The notes under the pieces were generated by a model. It searched no databases. It saw nothing but the letters and a program-made list of their open reading frames with translations, and was not told where the DNA came from. From the NCBI RefSeq assembly GCF_900106755.1, contig NZ_FNNN01000021.1:44499-108498 (forward strand): 64,000 bases of DNA, given 5' to 3'. This document shows positions 26,380 through 36,296 of this stretch, piece by piece. The position numbers were made by a program, and so were the translations under genes. Within the stretch, counting starts at the first letter, position 1, and each line of letters begins with the position of its first letter. Origin of the DNA: Bacteroides faecis MAJ27. Its GTDB lineage: Bacteria; Bacteroidota; Bacteroidia; Bacteroidales; Bacteroidaceae.

Positions 26380-29300
26380 ATGAAAAAACACCTACTTATA
26401 TACCTTATAATATATAGTATCTGTTCACTGGCCGGGCAGGTTCGGGCACAGGAACGTTTTGCCGACCGCTATAATATTACGTATGTGACCATGAACGAGG
26501 GGCTTCCACATAATTTTATCGACGATCTGTACAAAGACAGCCGGGGATTTATGTGGATTTCGACTGCCGGAGGCGGGCTTTCCCGTTATGATGGCTATGA
26601 GTTTGTAAACTACACTCCCAATAATCACCAATGCAAACTAAAAAGCAACTTTATACGCAATGTCTGTGAAGACGCCTTCCAACGCCTTTGGATCGTCTCC
26701 GAAGGGGGAACGGATATTATTGACTTATCCACTTTAAAACCGATTATCCCCCGTGACCCGAAAGGGATACTTCCAAAGATACTGGAACTACCGGCTACCC
26801 GTATCATGAAAGATACGCAAGGCTGTATCTGGCTTCATTGCGACAATGCCCTTCACCGTATCGAATTCAATGACAAAGGAGAAGTGCAAATCCTGTCTAC
26901 CCTCAGTCCCGTCTATCTGAATGGTCCGGACATTGCTCTGAAAGACATTGACGAGGATGGAAAAATATGGATGGGAAACAATGGAGAAATACGAAAAGTG
27001 GCATTAAGTCCGCAAAAGAGACTGATAACCATCCCCATAGCCGACTGCCTGAAGTTCGAAACGGGAACTTATATTTCGGATTTCCTCTGCAAAGAGAATG
27101 AAGTCTGGATCTCCAGTGACCGCGGACTATTCCGTTATAATAAAAGCGGCAATGTGATAAAACGATATGAGCATGATTCCGGCAATTCCTATTCGCTATC
27201 GCAAAATTACCTGACAAGTTTAGCTATCACCAGCGACAAACAGTTAATCGTCGCGACGCTACGTGGCATTAATATCTACAACCCGATGACGGATAATTTT
27301 GAACGTATAGCCTGTGACCTTCCGAATGGCGGTACCAATCTGCTGAACAGCAACTTTATTAATTGCATATTGACTGATGGAGAGCATATCTGGTTCGGTA
27401 CGGAAACCGGAGGTATCAATCTGTTAAATCCACGACAACTATCGATACGGAGCTACCGACATGACAAGGAAAACCCGTCAAGTCTATCCTATAATCCTGT
27501 CAATGCAATTTATGAAGATGCATACGGAACCTTATGGGTAGGGACAGTGGAAGGCGGACTGAACAGAAAAGAACGGAACAGCGAAGATTTTACCCATTAT
27601 ACACGTGAACACGGAGGACTGAGTCACAATTCCGTCAGTGCCCTGACTTCCGATGCCGACAACCACCTATGGATTGGCACATGGGGAGGAGGTCTCAACC
27701 TGCTTGATCTGAAAGCTCCCCGACAGATACAGGAGGTGATTTCCTCACAGACCAGCGGAGGCTTTCCGATTAATTTTATTGGGGTATTGAATTATGACCC
27801 TATTAATAAAGGTATATGGATAGGCGCCAATCAAGGACTCTATTTTTATGATCCGATAAAAAAAGAGATAACTGCTCCATTACCGGATAAGATTGCTGAA
27901 AATATCCATGGCTGTATCGGTTCTATCATCGATAAGGAGGGTAAACTCTGGGTCGGTTGTCTGGAAGGGGTTTATATCATCGATTTGCATTCCCGTTCCT
28001 CCAAAGGAGAATTCCAGTACAGGCACCTGAACTACAAACTGGACGATCCGTCCTCCCGCCTGATTGAGAAAATAACCTGCTTTTATGAAGGTAAGGACGG
28101 TACTTTATGGCTAGGCAGTAACGGATATGGCATTTATCAACGAAAAATCGATGCTCAAGGAAAAGAACAGTTTATCTCTTATAGCACAGCGCAAGGACTA
28201 CCGAACAACAGTGTTCGGGGAATACTGGAAGATAACAACGGTAACTTATGGATCAGCACCAATAATGGACTCTCCTGTTATCATCAGGCAGAGAATCGCT
28301 TCATTAACTATACCATACAGGATGGTCTGATTGACACACAGTTTTATTGGAACGCCTCATGCGGTTCTTCTCATGACTTACTCTATTTCGGCAGTGTAGG
28401 CGGATTGGTTGCAATCGAAAGCAATCGTCCGGCGGCGTCTCTTCCGGCTGCCAAAGTCCGTTTCACCCGCCTGCGGATAGGTAATGAAGAAATATTGCCG
28501 GGCAGCGAATACCTGTCGGAAGACATTGCCATAACGACGGAACTGAGGCTGCATGAAAAAGAAAAATCTTTCTCACTCGAATTTGCAGCGCTCAACTTTG
28601 AGTCAAACAATACAGCCATATACAGTTATCGTCTGGTCGGTTTTGACGATAAATGGGTACAGGTTCCGGGGAACCGGCGTTTTGCCAGTTATACGAATTT
28701 ACCTCCCGGTTCATATGCTTTACAAGTCAGATATACTCCTGACGGTGAAAACGAAGGAGAAAACATAACGGAACTGAAGATTACGATTGTACCTTATTTC
28801 TATAAAACTGTATGGTTCATTCTACTCACCATCGCATTGTTGTCTGTCAGTGTATGGCAATTCTATCAATGGCGCATCCGCAATCTGAAACGGCAGAAAG
28901 AATATCTGCACCGCACGGTAGAAGAGCGCACTCATGAACTGGAACAGCAGAAGCATCTGTTAGAGAATCAAACGGAAGAACTGTCGCGCCAAAATCAGAT
29001 GCTGATTCAGCAGAATGAGAAAATCACGAGGCAGAAGGCACAACTGATTCGTATGTCCCGCAAAGTGCAGGAATTGACGCTTGACAAGATTTCATTCTTT
29101 ACGAATATTACCCACGAATTCCGCACGCCGATTACTCTCATTATCGGTCCTATCGAACGTGCATTGAAATTAAGCTACAATCCGCAAGTCATTGAGCAAT
29201 TAAACTTCGTAGAACGCAATTCCAAATATCTATTGTCTCTCGTCAATCAGTTGATGGATTTCCGGAAGGTAGAGTCCGGCAAACTGGAGATTGTGAAGAC

Positions 29301-30642
29301 TCGGGGAAATTTTCTGAAATTTATCGATTCACTGATCACTCCGTTTGAAGTATTCGCCCAAGAGCGGAACATTGTGCTCAAACGCTATTACCGGATGGAG
29401 ATGCCGGAGATTTTGTACGATGAGGAAGCAATGCGTAAGGTGGTCACCAATCTGTTGAGTAACGCTATCAAGTTTACTCCGAACGGGGGAACTGTGTCTC
29501 TCTACCTATCTGCTTTTTTCGCCAAAGACAGTGAAAAGGAGACTCTGTATATTTGCGTCAAAGACAGTGGTTCGGGCATCCCTGAAGAAGACCTCAACCG
29601 AATTTTCAACCGTTTCTACCAGTCGCAGAATCAAGTGAAATATCCGGTATACGGACAAGCAGGCACTGGCATCGGTTTATACCTCTGCAAGCGGATTGTA
29701 CAAATGCACGGCGGAGAGATCAAAGCATTCAATAACCGTCATGCAGGATGCTCTTTCCGCATCCTCCTCCCCTTGCAACGGGAAGAAGGAAAAGACGAAA
29801 AGACAATCATTATTGATCACAACGATTCGTCCTCAATCCCTGTTCAGGATTACGGCTCTCCCAAAGAGAAAGAAGCTTTAAATATGCTGGTTGTGGAGGA
29901 TAATGCTGATATGCGGGGATATATCCGCTCTATTCTTCGTGAACAGTATCATGTGCTGGAAGCTGCAAATGGCGAAGAAGCGCTACATATACTTAACAGT
30001 AATCCAATAGACTTTATTATCAGTGATTTGATGATGCCTGTCATGGACGGAATCGAGCTGTCCCGAAAGGTAAAGGAAACATTTGCCATTTCGCATATTC
30101 CTTTCCTGATGCTGACTGCCAAAACCTCACAAGAAGCCCGACTGGAAAGCTATCGTATGGGAGTGGACGAATATCTGCTGAAACCTTTTGATGAAACATT
30201 ATTATTGACCCGTATTCAAAATATTCTGGAGAACCGGAAACGATATCAGCGTAAATTTACACTTGATATGGACGTGGACATACTCAATATGGAAGAAGAA
30301 TCCGGTGATAAGAAGTTCCTCAATCAGATAATGGAGGTTATCAAAGAGAACTACAAAAACTCGTATTTCGAAGTCAGCGATTTTTGTGAAGCCGTCGGGG
30401 TAAGCAAAAGCCTGCTGAACAAAAAACTGCAAAACTTAATCGGTCAGTCCGCCGGACAGTTCATCCGGAATTACAGACTGAACATCGCACGGGAATTGAT
30501 TCTGAAGAATCGGGAAACAAAGAATATGAATATAGCGGAAGTTGCCTACGAAGTAGGATTCAATGATCCCAAATATTTTACAAGATGCTTCACGAAACAT
30601 TTCAATGTGACACCAAGCGCACTGCTGAATAACGAAGAATAA
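26380..30642 (+). CDS. Hybrid two-component system regulator of the arabinan locus
   Basis: A 1420-residue single-chain sensor and transcription factor in the inner membrane. In order: signal peptide (about 1-24); two beta-propellers made of Reg_prop repeats (about 30-700, with repeated LWIGT/GGLN motifs); a Y_Y_Y domain (about 715-800); one membrane helix (about 812-832); a coiled coil; a histidine kinase with His912 in NITHEFRTPITL, NLLSNAIKFTPNGG and GTGIGLYLCKRI; a receiver with Asp1216 in ISDLMMPVMDG; and a C-terminal AraC-type domain ending near FNVTPSALL. The sensor should bind an arabino-oligosaccharide in the periplasm and activate both flanking operons. It is complete, with all phosphorelay residues present. 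Confidence 0.95.
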   Translation: MKKHLLIYLIIYSICSLAGQVRAQERFADRYNITYVTMNEGLPHNFIDDLYKDSRGFMWISTAGGGLSRYDGYEFVNYTPNNHQCKLKSNFIRNVCEDAFQRLWIVSEGGTDIIDLSTLKPIIPRDPKGILPKILELPATRIMKDTQGCIWLHCDNALHRIEFNDKGEVQILSTLSPVYLNGPDIALKDIDEDGKIWMGNNGEIRKVALSPQKRLITIPIADCLKFETGTYISDFLCKENEVWISSDRGLFRYNKSGNVIKRYEHDSGNSYSLSQNYLTSLAITSDKQLIVATLRGINIYNPMTDNFERIACDLPNGGTNLLNSNFINCILTDGEHIWFGTETGGINLLNPRQLSIRSYRHDKENPSSLSYNPVNAIYEDAYGTLWVGTVEGGLNRKERNSEDFTHYTREHGGLSHNSVSALTSDADNHLWIGTWGGGLNLLDLKAPRQIQEVISSQTSGGFPINFIGVLNYDPINKGIWIGANQGLYFYDPIKKEITAPLPDKIAENIHGCIGSIIDKEGKLWVGCLEGVYIIDLHSRSSKGEFQYRHLNYKLDDPSSRLIEKITCFYEGKDGTLWLGSNGYGIYQRKIDAQGKEQFISYSTAQGLPNNSVRGILEDNNGNLWISTNNGLSCYHQAENRFINYTIQDGLIDTQFYWNASCGSSHDLLYFGSVGGLVAIESNRPAASLPAAKVRFTRLRIGNEEILPGSEYLSEDIAITTELRLHEKEKSFSLEFAALNFESNNTAIYSYRLVGFDDKWVQVPGNRRFASYTNLPPGSYALQVRYTPDGENEGENITELKITIVPYFYKTVWFILLTIALLSVSVWQFYQWRIRNLKRQKEYLHRTVEERTHELEQQKHLLENQTEELSRQNQMLIQQNEKITRQKAQLIRMSRKVQELTLDKISFFTNITHEFRTPITLIIGPIERALKLSYNPQVIEQLNFVERNSKYLLSLVNQLMDFRKVESGKLEIVKTRGNFLKFIDSLITPFEVFAQERNIVLKRYYRMEMPEILYDEEAMRKVVTNLLSNAIKFTPNGGTVSLYLSAFFAKDSEKETLYICVKDSGSGIPEEDLNRIFNRFYQSQNQVKYPVYGQAGTGIGLYLCKRIVQMHGGEIKAFNNRHAGCSFRILLPLQREEGKDEKTIIIDHNDSSSIPVQDYGSPKEKEALNMLVVEDNADMRGYIRSILREQYHVLEAANGEEALHILNSNPIDFIISDLMMPVMDGIELSRKVKETFAISHIPFLMLTAKTSQEARLESYRMGVDEYLLKPFDETLLLTRIQNILENRKRYQRKFTLDMDVDILNMEEESGDKKFLNQIMEVIKENYKNSYFEVSDFCEAVGVSKSLLNKKLQNLIGQSAGQFIRNYRLNIARELILKNRETKNMNIAEVAYEVGFNDPKYFTRCFTKHFNVTPSALLNNEE

Positions 30643-30649
30643 CTGATAT

Positions 30650-30685
30650 AAGGGTTGCTATTATGAAACAATGATAGCAGCCCTT
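30650..30685 (+). terminator. Terminator after the hybrid regulator
   Basis: Arms AAGGGTTGCTAT (30650-30661) and ATAGCAGCCCTT (30674-30685) pair over 12 positions with one G-U pair and a 12-base loop, seven bases past the stop. Only a weak T-run follows. Confidence 0.7.
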
Positions 30686-30737
30686 CGTCTTTAAATGAGC
30701 TGATTTTAAGAGACATCCATCCGAGATTATACTCGAA

Positions 30738-30752
30738 GTGTAAAAAAGACAC
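30738..30752 (+). promoter_or_regulatory. Candidate AraR operator upstream of the SusC/SusD operon
   Basis: A dyad GTGT-N7-ACAC, extended to AAGTGT-N7-ACACTT at 30736-30754. The same spacing and core occur twice in the arabinose operon promoter (45454-45468 and 45478-45492). It lies 13 bases upstream of the distal HTCS half-site. It would let the arabinose-responsive AraR also act on arabinan import. This is a sequence-based inference. Confidence 0.5.
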
Positions 30753-30765
30753 TTATATAGTCGTT

Positions 30766-30794
30766 TATCCACCTCGAAAATTCATTTGTCCACC
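30766..30794 (+). promoter_or_regulatory. Candidate HTCS operator, SusC/SusD operon side
   Basis: TATCCACC (30766-30773) and TGTCCACC (30787-30794) are direct copies 21 bp apart. The second ends 20 bases before the -7 box at 30815. The divergently placed GH43 operon has the same two-box structure with a 21-base distance to its -7 box. The conserved position suggests an activator that touches RNA polymerase where a weak -33 element would be. Confidence 0.65.
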
Positions 30795-30814
30795 TTTAAT
30801 ATACTCATCGGTTG

Positions 30815-30822
30815 TATTTTTG
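30815..30822 (+). promoter_or_regulatory. -7 box of the surface lipoprotein-SusCDCD-GH43 operon
   Basis: TATTTTTG is an exact TAnnTTTG. No TTTG lies at the best -33 distance, as expected for an activator-dependent promoter. Transcription should begin near 30829 and leave a leader of about 43 bases before ATG 30872. This excludes the TTG at 30812. Confidence 0.7.
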
Positions 30823-30871
30823 CGACACTACAACGAGTAGAATTATTGTTGAACCATTAATATCAATATCT

Positions 30872-33181
30872 ATGAAGACAAGGAAATGGCCGTTACTACT
30901 TATGGCAATTCTTACCGTTCTCAGCATGAGTTCTTGTCAGGATTGGGGAGAAGCCGATCCACCGGCAGGAAATCAAAAACTTCCGGCAAAGCCGGATACC
31001 TCCGCTAAATTAATAGCTGAATTTACATTTGACGAAGATTTCAACTCTACTGCCACCGAAGGCGAAACACCTGTATCGGGAGAAGGTTTTGCATACAGTG
31101 CAGATCAGGAGATACCGGAAATCGTACAGGATGACGAAAGAGAAAGTGGAGTTATGCACGCCAACGGCGGATATCTCCGCATTCCCAACCCTCTTATCGG
31201 TGCAGATATCCAGACAGGAGTCTCATTCAGTTTTTTCGTAAAGCCGACTAAAACAGACCATACAGGTGCACTGATCTCTTTCAGTGATGGAACGAACAAA
31301 CTGTATTTCACTGCAAATGCTTTTCTGAGCTATACCGGCACAGGAGGCTATCTGGACGTAAATGATCCGGAAGTCAGTGTAACGAACGCAATACCTTACG
31401 GGACATGGCATTATGTTGCCTTGACTTTCACAGGGAAAGGATACGCCATTTATATCGATGGCACCAAGAAATACGATACCAACAACCATGCCAGCATCAG
31501 TTCCGGAAAGACAAGGGCTGTGAGCGTAGGTGACTTCGATTATTCCAATATGATCGATTTATTGTCATCTGCCACCTATATATATTTAGGCTATGGTTCG
31601 GATACGGAAACAGCCGAAGCCTATTACGATGATCTGAAGATCTGGACAAATACCTTCTCGGACAGCGATGCTCAGGGACCGAATATCGGTGGCGGAGTAT
31701 ATGTGCCGGATCCTGTTTATCAAGCTACTTTCGAAACGACTACCGGACTACAGATCATTGGCGGTGGCAGCTTTGTTACAGATGATAATAGCGCCTTCGG
31801 AACCGTATTCAAGAATATCCCCGGAGGAATGCGTCAGAATTACTTGTTGCTTCCGGAAGATGTTATGTCACATTCTGCCGAAACGAAGGAAATGTCTATC
31901 GGTATGTGGGTGAATGCGAAGGATGCCGGAATCTCATCCACTTATATGTGGTCACCATTATTCAGCGCTCACGGACAGGCACCGGGCATAGCAGGTACTG
32001 CCAATACAGACAACTGGCCTATGTTTGCATTGTATGTAAGAGGAACATTACAACTGAATAATGCCGGATGGTGCAACTTTGATGATGCACAGAATGTAAA
32101 TGGTACCAATGCTCTATATCATGACGCCACTGACTGGTTAGCCGATCATGGGTGGCATTACTATACAGTAACTCTCACCGCTACTTCCGCCAAAGTATAT
32201 ATGGATGGCGAACTGAAGAACGAATGGCAGGTAGCAGGTACCGGAGATAACAATACAATTGAAGGTGCATTCATTTATGGTGCCAACTACAAATACATCA
32301 CTTTAGGCGGAAATCAGGCGTTCGACTGGGGCGATCCCGATCCGGGATTCATGTTTGACGACTTCGCAGTCTATAACAAAGAATTGTCTCCGGAACAGAT
32401 CAAGCAGATTATGGAAGACAAGACATTGGCTCTGCCGACTCCCGTCTACATCAATACCTTTGAAGAAGGAGCCGGAGATGCAAAAATCGTAGGTTCGGGC
32501 AAAATAGTTTCAGTGGAAGACAAAGGTTTCGGACAAATATTCCAGAACGTAGCCGGCTCTAAAGGCACTAATTATCTGATGTTGCCTCAGGATGCTCTTT
32601 CCCACTCCGTAGAATCTCAGGAAGTGAGTATCAGTGTATGGGTGAATGCCAAGAATGCCGGAGGGTCGGATGATTACCGTTATTCACCGCTGTTCACAGC
32701 GTACGGAAATGAGCCGTCAGCAGGATCAGAGAATATATGGCCATTGTTTGTCCTGCAATCCCGCGGACTCGCCCAAATAAACTGTAACGGATGGACAGAC
32801 TTCACCGCCGCACAGAACGAGAAAGGTGTCAACACCGTTTATTGTTCGGAATATGCAGCAGATGGAATCGTTTGTGAGGAAGACTGGCTGAAGGATCATG
32901 AATGGCATCTTTACACAGCTGTTCTCACGACTACCACCTGCAAAATCTACCTCGACGGAGAAGTCGCTAATTCATGGACAGTATCAGGCAGCGGTGACGG
33001 CAATACCATCTCCGGAATATTCACCAACGGTGCAGACTTGAAATACATCTCATTGGGCGGAAATCAGGCATGGACATGGGGCGATCCGGATCCCGGATTT
33101 ATGTTCGACGACATCGCTATCTACAACAAAGCACTGACAATCGATGAGATACAGGCTATTATGAAAAAGAAAAAGAATTAA
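30872..33181 (+). CDS. Surface lipoprotein with three concanavalin A-like (LamG) domains
   Basis: A 769-residue lipoprotein (Cys22 in LSMSSC) with no catalytic motif seen. Three lectin-like beta-sandwich domains cover about residues 55-270, 280-520 and 522-769. The second and third are clear internal duplicates: both carry LPxDxxSHSxExxExSI, WVNAKxAG and GDPDPGFMFDD near their ends. It occupies the role of a surface glycan-binding protein, but its gene precedes susC instead of following susD. It is the first gene of the operon and lies 19 bases before susC. It probably captures arabinan at the outer surface; binding is inferred. Confidence 0.82.
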   Translation: MKTRKWPLLLMAILTVLSMSSCQDWGEADPPAGNQKLPAKPDTSAKLIAEFTFDEDFNSTATEGETPVSGEGFAYSADQEIPEIVQDDERESGVMHANGGYLRIPNPLIGADIQTGVSFSFFVKPTKTDHTGALISFSDGTNKLYFTANAFLSYTGTGGYLDVNDPEVSVTNAIPYGTWHYVALTFTGKGYAIYIDGTKKYDTNNHASISSGKTRAVSVGDFDYSNMIDLLSSATYIYLGYGSDTETAEAYYDDLKIWTNTFSDSDAQGPNIGGGVYVPDPVYQATFETTTGLQIIGGGSFVTDDNSAFGTVFKNIPGGMRQNYLLLPEDVMSHSAETKEMSIGMWVNAKDAGISSTYMWSPLFSAHGQAPGIAGTANTDNWPMFALYVRGTLQLNNAGWCNFDDAQNVNGTNALYHDATDWLADHGWHYYTVTLTATSAKVYMDGELKNEWQVAGTGDNNTIEGAFIYGANYKYITLGGNQAFDWGDPDPGFMFDDFAVYNKELSPEQIKQIMEDKTLALPTPVYINTFEEGAGDAKIVGSGKIVSVEDKGFGQIFQNVAGSKGTNYLMLPQDALSHSVESQEVSISVWVNAKNAGGSDDYRYSPLFTAYGNEPSAGSENIWPLFVLQSRGLAQINCNGWTDFTAAQNEKGVNTVYCSEYAADGIVCEEDWLKDHEWHLYTAVLTTTTCKIYLDGEVANSWTVSGSGDGNTISGIFTNGADLKYISLGGNQAWTWGDPDPGFMFDDIAIYNKALTIDEIQAIMKKKKN

Positions 33182-33200
33182 ACCTTAAAGTTTAGTATAC

Positions 33201-36200
33201 ATGAAGAATTTTATACTGATACTCTGCCTCGCTACATTCAGCCAATGGGTGTATGCGCAGAACAAGCAGATCACCGGACGGGTAGTTGATACCAAAGGCG
33301 AAGCCGCCATTGGTGCAAGCATACTTGAAAAAGGAACTACGAACGGAACCATTACCGACTTTGACGGTAACTTCAAACTGACGGTCGGACCGAAAGCCGT
33401 GTTACAAATCAGTTATATCGGCTATAAGACACAGGAAATTCCTGTAGCCAACAAGACGAAACTGAATATCACTATGGAGGAAGACACGGAAGTGCTGGAT
33501 GAAGTCGTAGTAGTCGGCTACGGTGCACAGAAGAAAGAGAGTGTGGTAGGTGCCATCTCGCAGGTTTCTTCCAAAGAACTGTTGAAATCTCCGGCAGCCA
33601 ATATTTCACAGGCGATTGCCGGTAAGATTTCGGGTGTAATCACTTCTCAGACTTCCGGTGCGCCGGGGGCTGACGATATGAAGATTTATATCCGTGGCCG
33701 TGCTTCTTTCGCAGGAGACAACCAACCGTTGATTCTGGTAGACGGCGTAGAACGCGAGTTCTCACAGATTGCTCCGGATGATATCGAATCGATCTCTACG
33801 TTGAAAGATGCTTCCGCTACTGCCGTATATGGTGTACGTGGTGCAAACGGTGTGATGCTGATTACAACGAAGCGTGGTAAGGAACAGAAACCGACCGTCA
33901 GCCTGACCGCCAACTGGCAAATACAGTCCCCTACCCGCCAGGATACTTATCTGGATTCTTACAATTCGGTTGTATTATTGGAAGAAGCGCTGGCTAATGA
34001 CGGACTACCTTCTCAATATTCGGCATCCGATATCGAAATGTATAAAAGAGCCTCAGCCGGACAACTTAGCGGAATCGATGCCCTCCTCTACCCGAATGTA
34101 GACTGGTATGACACCGTTTTGCGCAACAGTGCACCGGCACAACGCTACAATGTCAACATACAGGGCGGTACCAAACGTATGCGTTACTTTACTTCTGCCG
34201 AATATTACAACCAACAGGGATTGTTCAAGGAATTCAGTCAGGACGAATACGGAAACAAGTCGAACTCAAGCTTCAAGCGTTTCGCTTTCCGTGCCAATCT
34301 CGACTTTCTGATGACCAAAGACCTGACTCTTTCAGTCAACTTCGGAACACGTTTCGAAGAACGCAGAGGCCCGAACTCGAATGAAGCGAGGGACGGATCC
34401 TACAGTCAGGCTTTTTACGAAATGAATCATACTCCGGGATGGTTGTTCCCGGTATCCTACACCGTGGGTGAAGGCGAAGACCAAAAGACATTATATAGCG
34501 GCAGCTCACAATATCAGAATAATATCGTAGCACGTTTAGCCAAAGCCGGTTTCTACCGCTCCACCAATACGATCAATGAAACAAATTTCATTGTGGATTA
34601 TAAGATGGACTGGCTCACCAAAGGGCTGGCAGCAAAAGGAATGGTATCTTTCGACTACGACGCTTACTATATGCGTGCTTTCAATGCCGACTTTGCCACT
34701 TATGAGCTGAATGACCGTACTAATTATAATTCAATAGACGCTTATACCCAGTTCAATACAGATACGGAACTTGCTTATCTGGGCAATAACCAGACTACTA
34801 CTTATAAACTTTATATGGAATTCCAGCTGAACTGGGCACGCAAATTCGGGAAACATGATATCACCGCTATGGCACTGTACAACCAGAATGACTACCGTTA
34901 TCAGGCAGACCTTGCCGAACGCTACCAAGGACTGGTAGGGCGTGCCACATACGGCTACGACGACCGTTACCTGGCAGAAGTCAACTTCGGCTATAACGGT
35001 TCGGAAAACTTCATGCGAGGCAGACGCTTCGGTTTCTTCCCTTCTTTCTCCGTAGGATGGAGAATCAGCAACGAAGCTTTCATGAAAGGAACGGAAGACT
35101 GGCTGAACAATCTGAAAATCCGTGCATCCTATGGTGAAGTAGGTAACGATGTATACAAAGTGAATGGCGTAAAACAACGTTTCCTGTATCAGGCAGTGTG
35201 GACACAGATAGCCAACGACTATCACTTCGGAACAACCGGATATACCGGTATCTATGAAAGCCAGTACCCTAACTATGCAGTGACTTGGGAGCGTGCTCAC
35301 AAATACAACCTGGGACTGGAATTTGGTTTATGGAACGGACTGTTGAACGGTAATATCGACGTATTCTACGAAAAGAGAAACGATATCCTGACTCCTTACC
35401 TCACCCGTCCGCAATGGGTAGGCGTCAATATGGCTGCCGGCAATCTGGGAGAGACCAACAACAAGGGCTTCGAAATCGAACTGAAACATGCGAACCATAT
35501 CGGAAAGGACTTTACCTATAATGCAAGTCTGACTTTCTCACACGCCCGCAATGAAATCCGGAACATGGACGAACCCGCCACAAAGACAGCATATCGCAAA
35601 CAGGAAGGTCATCCGATCAACCAATACTTCGGTCTGGTGTGCGATGGTTTTGTGACCCAAGCCGACCTGAACAACCCCGATTTTCCGGTTTCTACTTTCG
35701 GCAACGTACAGGCAGGCGACCTGAAATACCGTGATATGAACGGAGACGGATTTATCGACAGCCGTGATGAAACATTTATCGGCTATAGCGATGTTCCCGA
35801 AAACACTTACGCCTTGTCTCTGGGATGCGAATACAAAGGCATCGGATTCAGCATCATGTTTCAGGGAGTAGATCATGTTTCCAGATATTATGATGCAGAG
35901 GCAATGTACGCTTTCGTGAATGGCGGTAAGGTAAAAGAACATCATCTGAACCGCTGGAATCCCAACCAGTCGGAAGCATACAACCTTGCCAATGCCAGCT
36001 ATCCGCTGCTCCATTATGACAGCTACGGTGACCATAACCAGCGTAAAAACTCGTTCTTCCTGAAAAACGGTAACTTCCTCCGTCTGAAGAATATCGAACT
36101 AAGCTACTCGCTTCCGGCCCGATGGATCAGAAAAGTAGCCATGAACGAATGCCGCGTCTATGTGAATGCAAACAATCTCATCACATGGGATAAACTGGAT

Positions 36201-36284
36201 GGTCTTTGCGATCCGGAAAGTGAAGGTTCCAACCGTTACCCGATTATGAAGACGGTAAACTTTGGTGTAAACATTAAATTCTAA
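33201..36284 (+). CDS. SusC-like TonB-dependent outer membrane transporter, pair 1
   Basis: A 1027-residue outer-membrane barrel. A signal peptide (to about residue 19) is followed by a carboxypeptidase-regulatory-like domain (KQITGRVVDTKGEAAIGASI, DFDGNFKL), a TonB-box/plug region (DEVVVVGYGAQKKESVVGA, IRGRASFAGDNQPLILVDGV) and a large beta-barrel that ends in aromatic NFGVNIKF. It should import arabino-oligosaccharides with the SusD-like protein encoded 12 bases downstream. It is one of two SusC homologues here, and the two differ clearly in plug and barrel sequence. Confidence 0.95.
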   Translation: MKNFILILCLATFSQWVYAQNKQITGRVVDTKGEAAIGASILEKGTTNGTITDFDGNFKLTVGPKAVLQISYIGYKTQEIPVANKTKLNITMEEDTEVLDEVVVVGYGAQKKESVVGAISQVSSKELLKSPAANISQAIAGKISGVITSQTSGAPGADDMKIYIRGRASFAGDNQPLILVDGVEREFSQIAPDDIESISTLKDASATAVYGVRGANGVMLITTKRGKEQKPTVSLTANWQIQSPTRQDTYLDSYNSVVLLEEALANDGLPSQYSASDIEMYKRASAGQLSGIDALLYPNVDWYDTVLRNSAPAQRYNVNIQGGTKRMRYFTSAEYYNQQGLFKEFSQDEYGNKSNSSFKRFAFRANLDFLMTKDLTLSVNFGTRFEERRGPNSNEARDGSYSQAFYEMNHTPGWLFPVSYTVGEGEDQKTLYSGSSQYQNNIVARLAKAGFYRSTNTINETNFIVDYKMDWLTKGLAAKGMVSFDYDAYYMRAFNADFATYELNDRTNYNSIDAYTQFNTDTELAYLGNNQTTTYKLYMEFQLNWARKFGKHDITAMALYNQNDYRYQADLAERYQGLVGRATYGYDDRYLAEVNFGYNGSENFMRGRRFGFFPSFSVGWRISNEAFMKGTEDWLNNLKIRASYGEVGNDVYKVNGVKQRFLYQAVWTQIANDYHFGTTGYTGIYESQYPNYAVTWERAHKYNLGLEFGLWNGLLNGNIDVFYEKRNDILTPYLTRPQWVGVNMAAGNLGETNNKGFEIELKHANHIGKDFTYNASLTFSHARNEIRNMDEPATKTAYRKQEGHPINQYFGLVCDGFVTQADLNNPDFPVSTFGNVQAGDLKYRDMNGDGFIDSRDETFIGYSDVPENTYALSLGCEYKGIGFSIMFQGVDHVSRYYDAEAMYAFVNGGKVKEHHLNRWNPNQSEAYNLANASYPLLHYDSYGDHNQRKNSFFLKNGNFLRLKNIELSYSLPARWIRKVAMNECRVYVNANNLITWDKLDGLCDPESEGSNRYPIMKTVNFGVNIKF

Positions 36285-36296
36285 CAGATATAAGAC

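Noticed and set aside
30785..30788. TTTG as the -33 box of the SusCD operon
   Set aside because: The spacer to the -7 box would be 26 bases, too long; the sequence is part of the TGTCCACC half-site.
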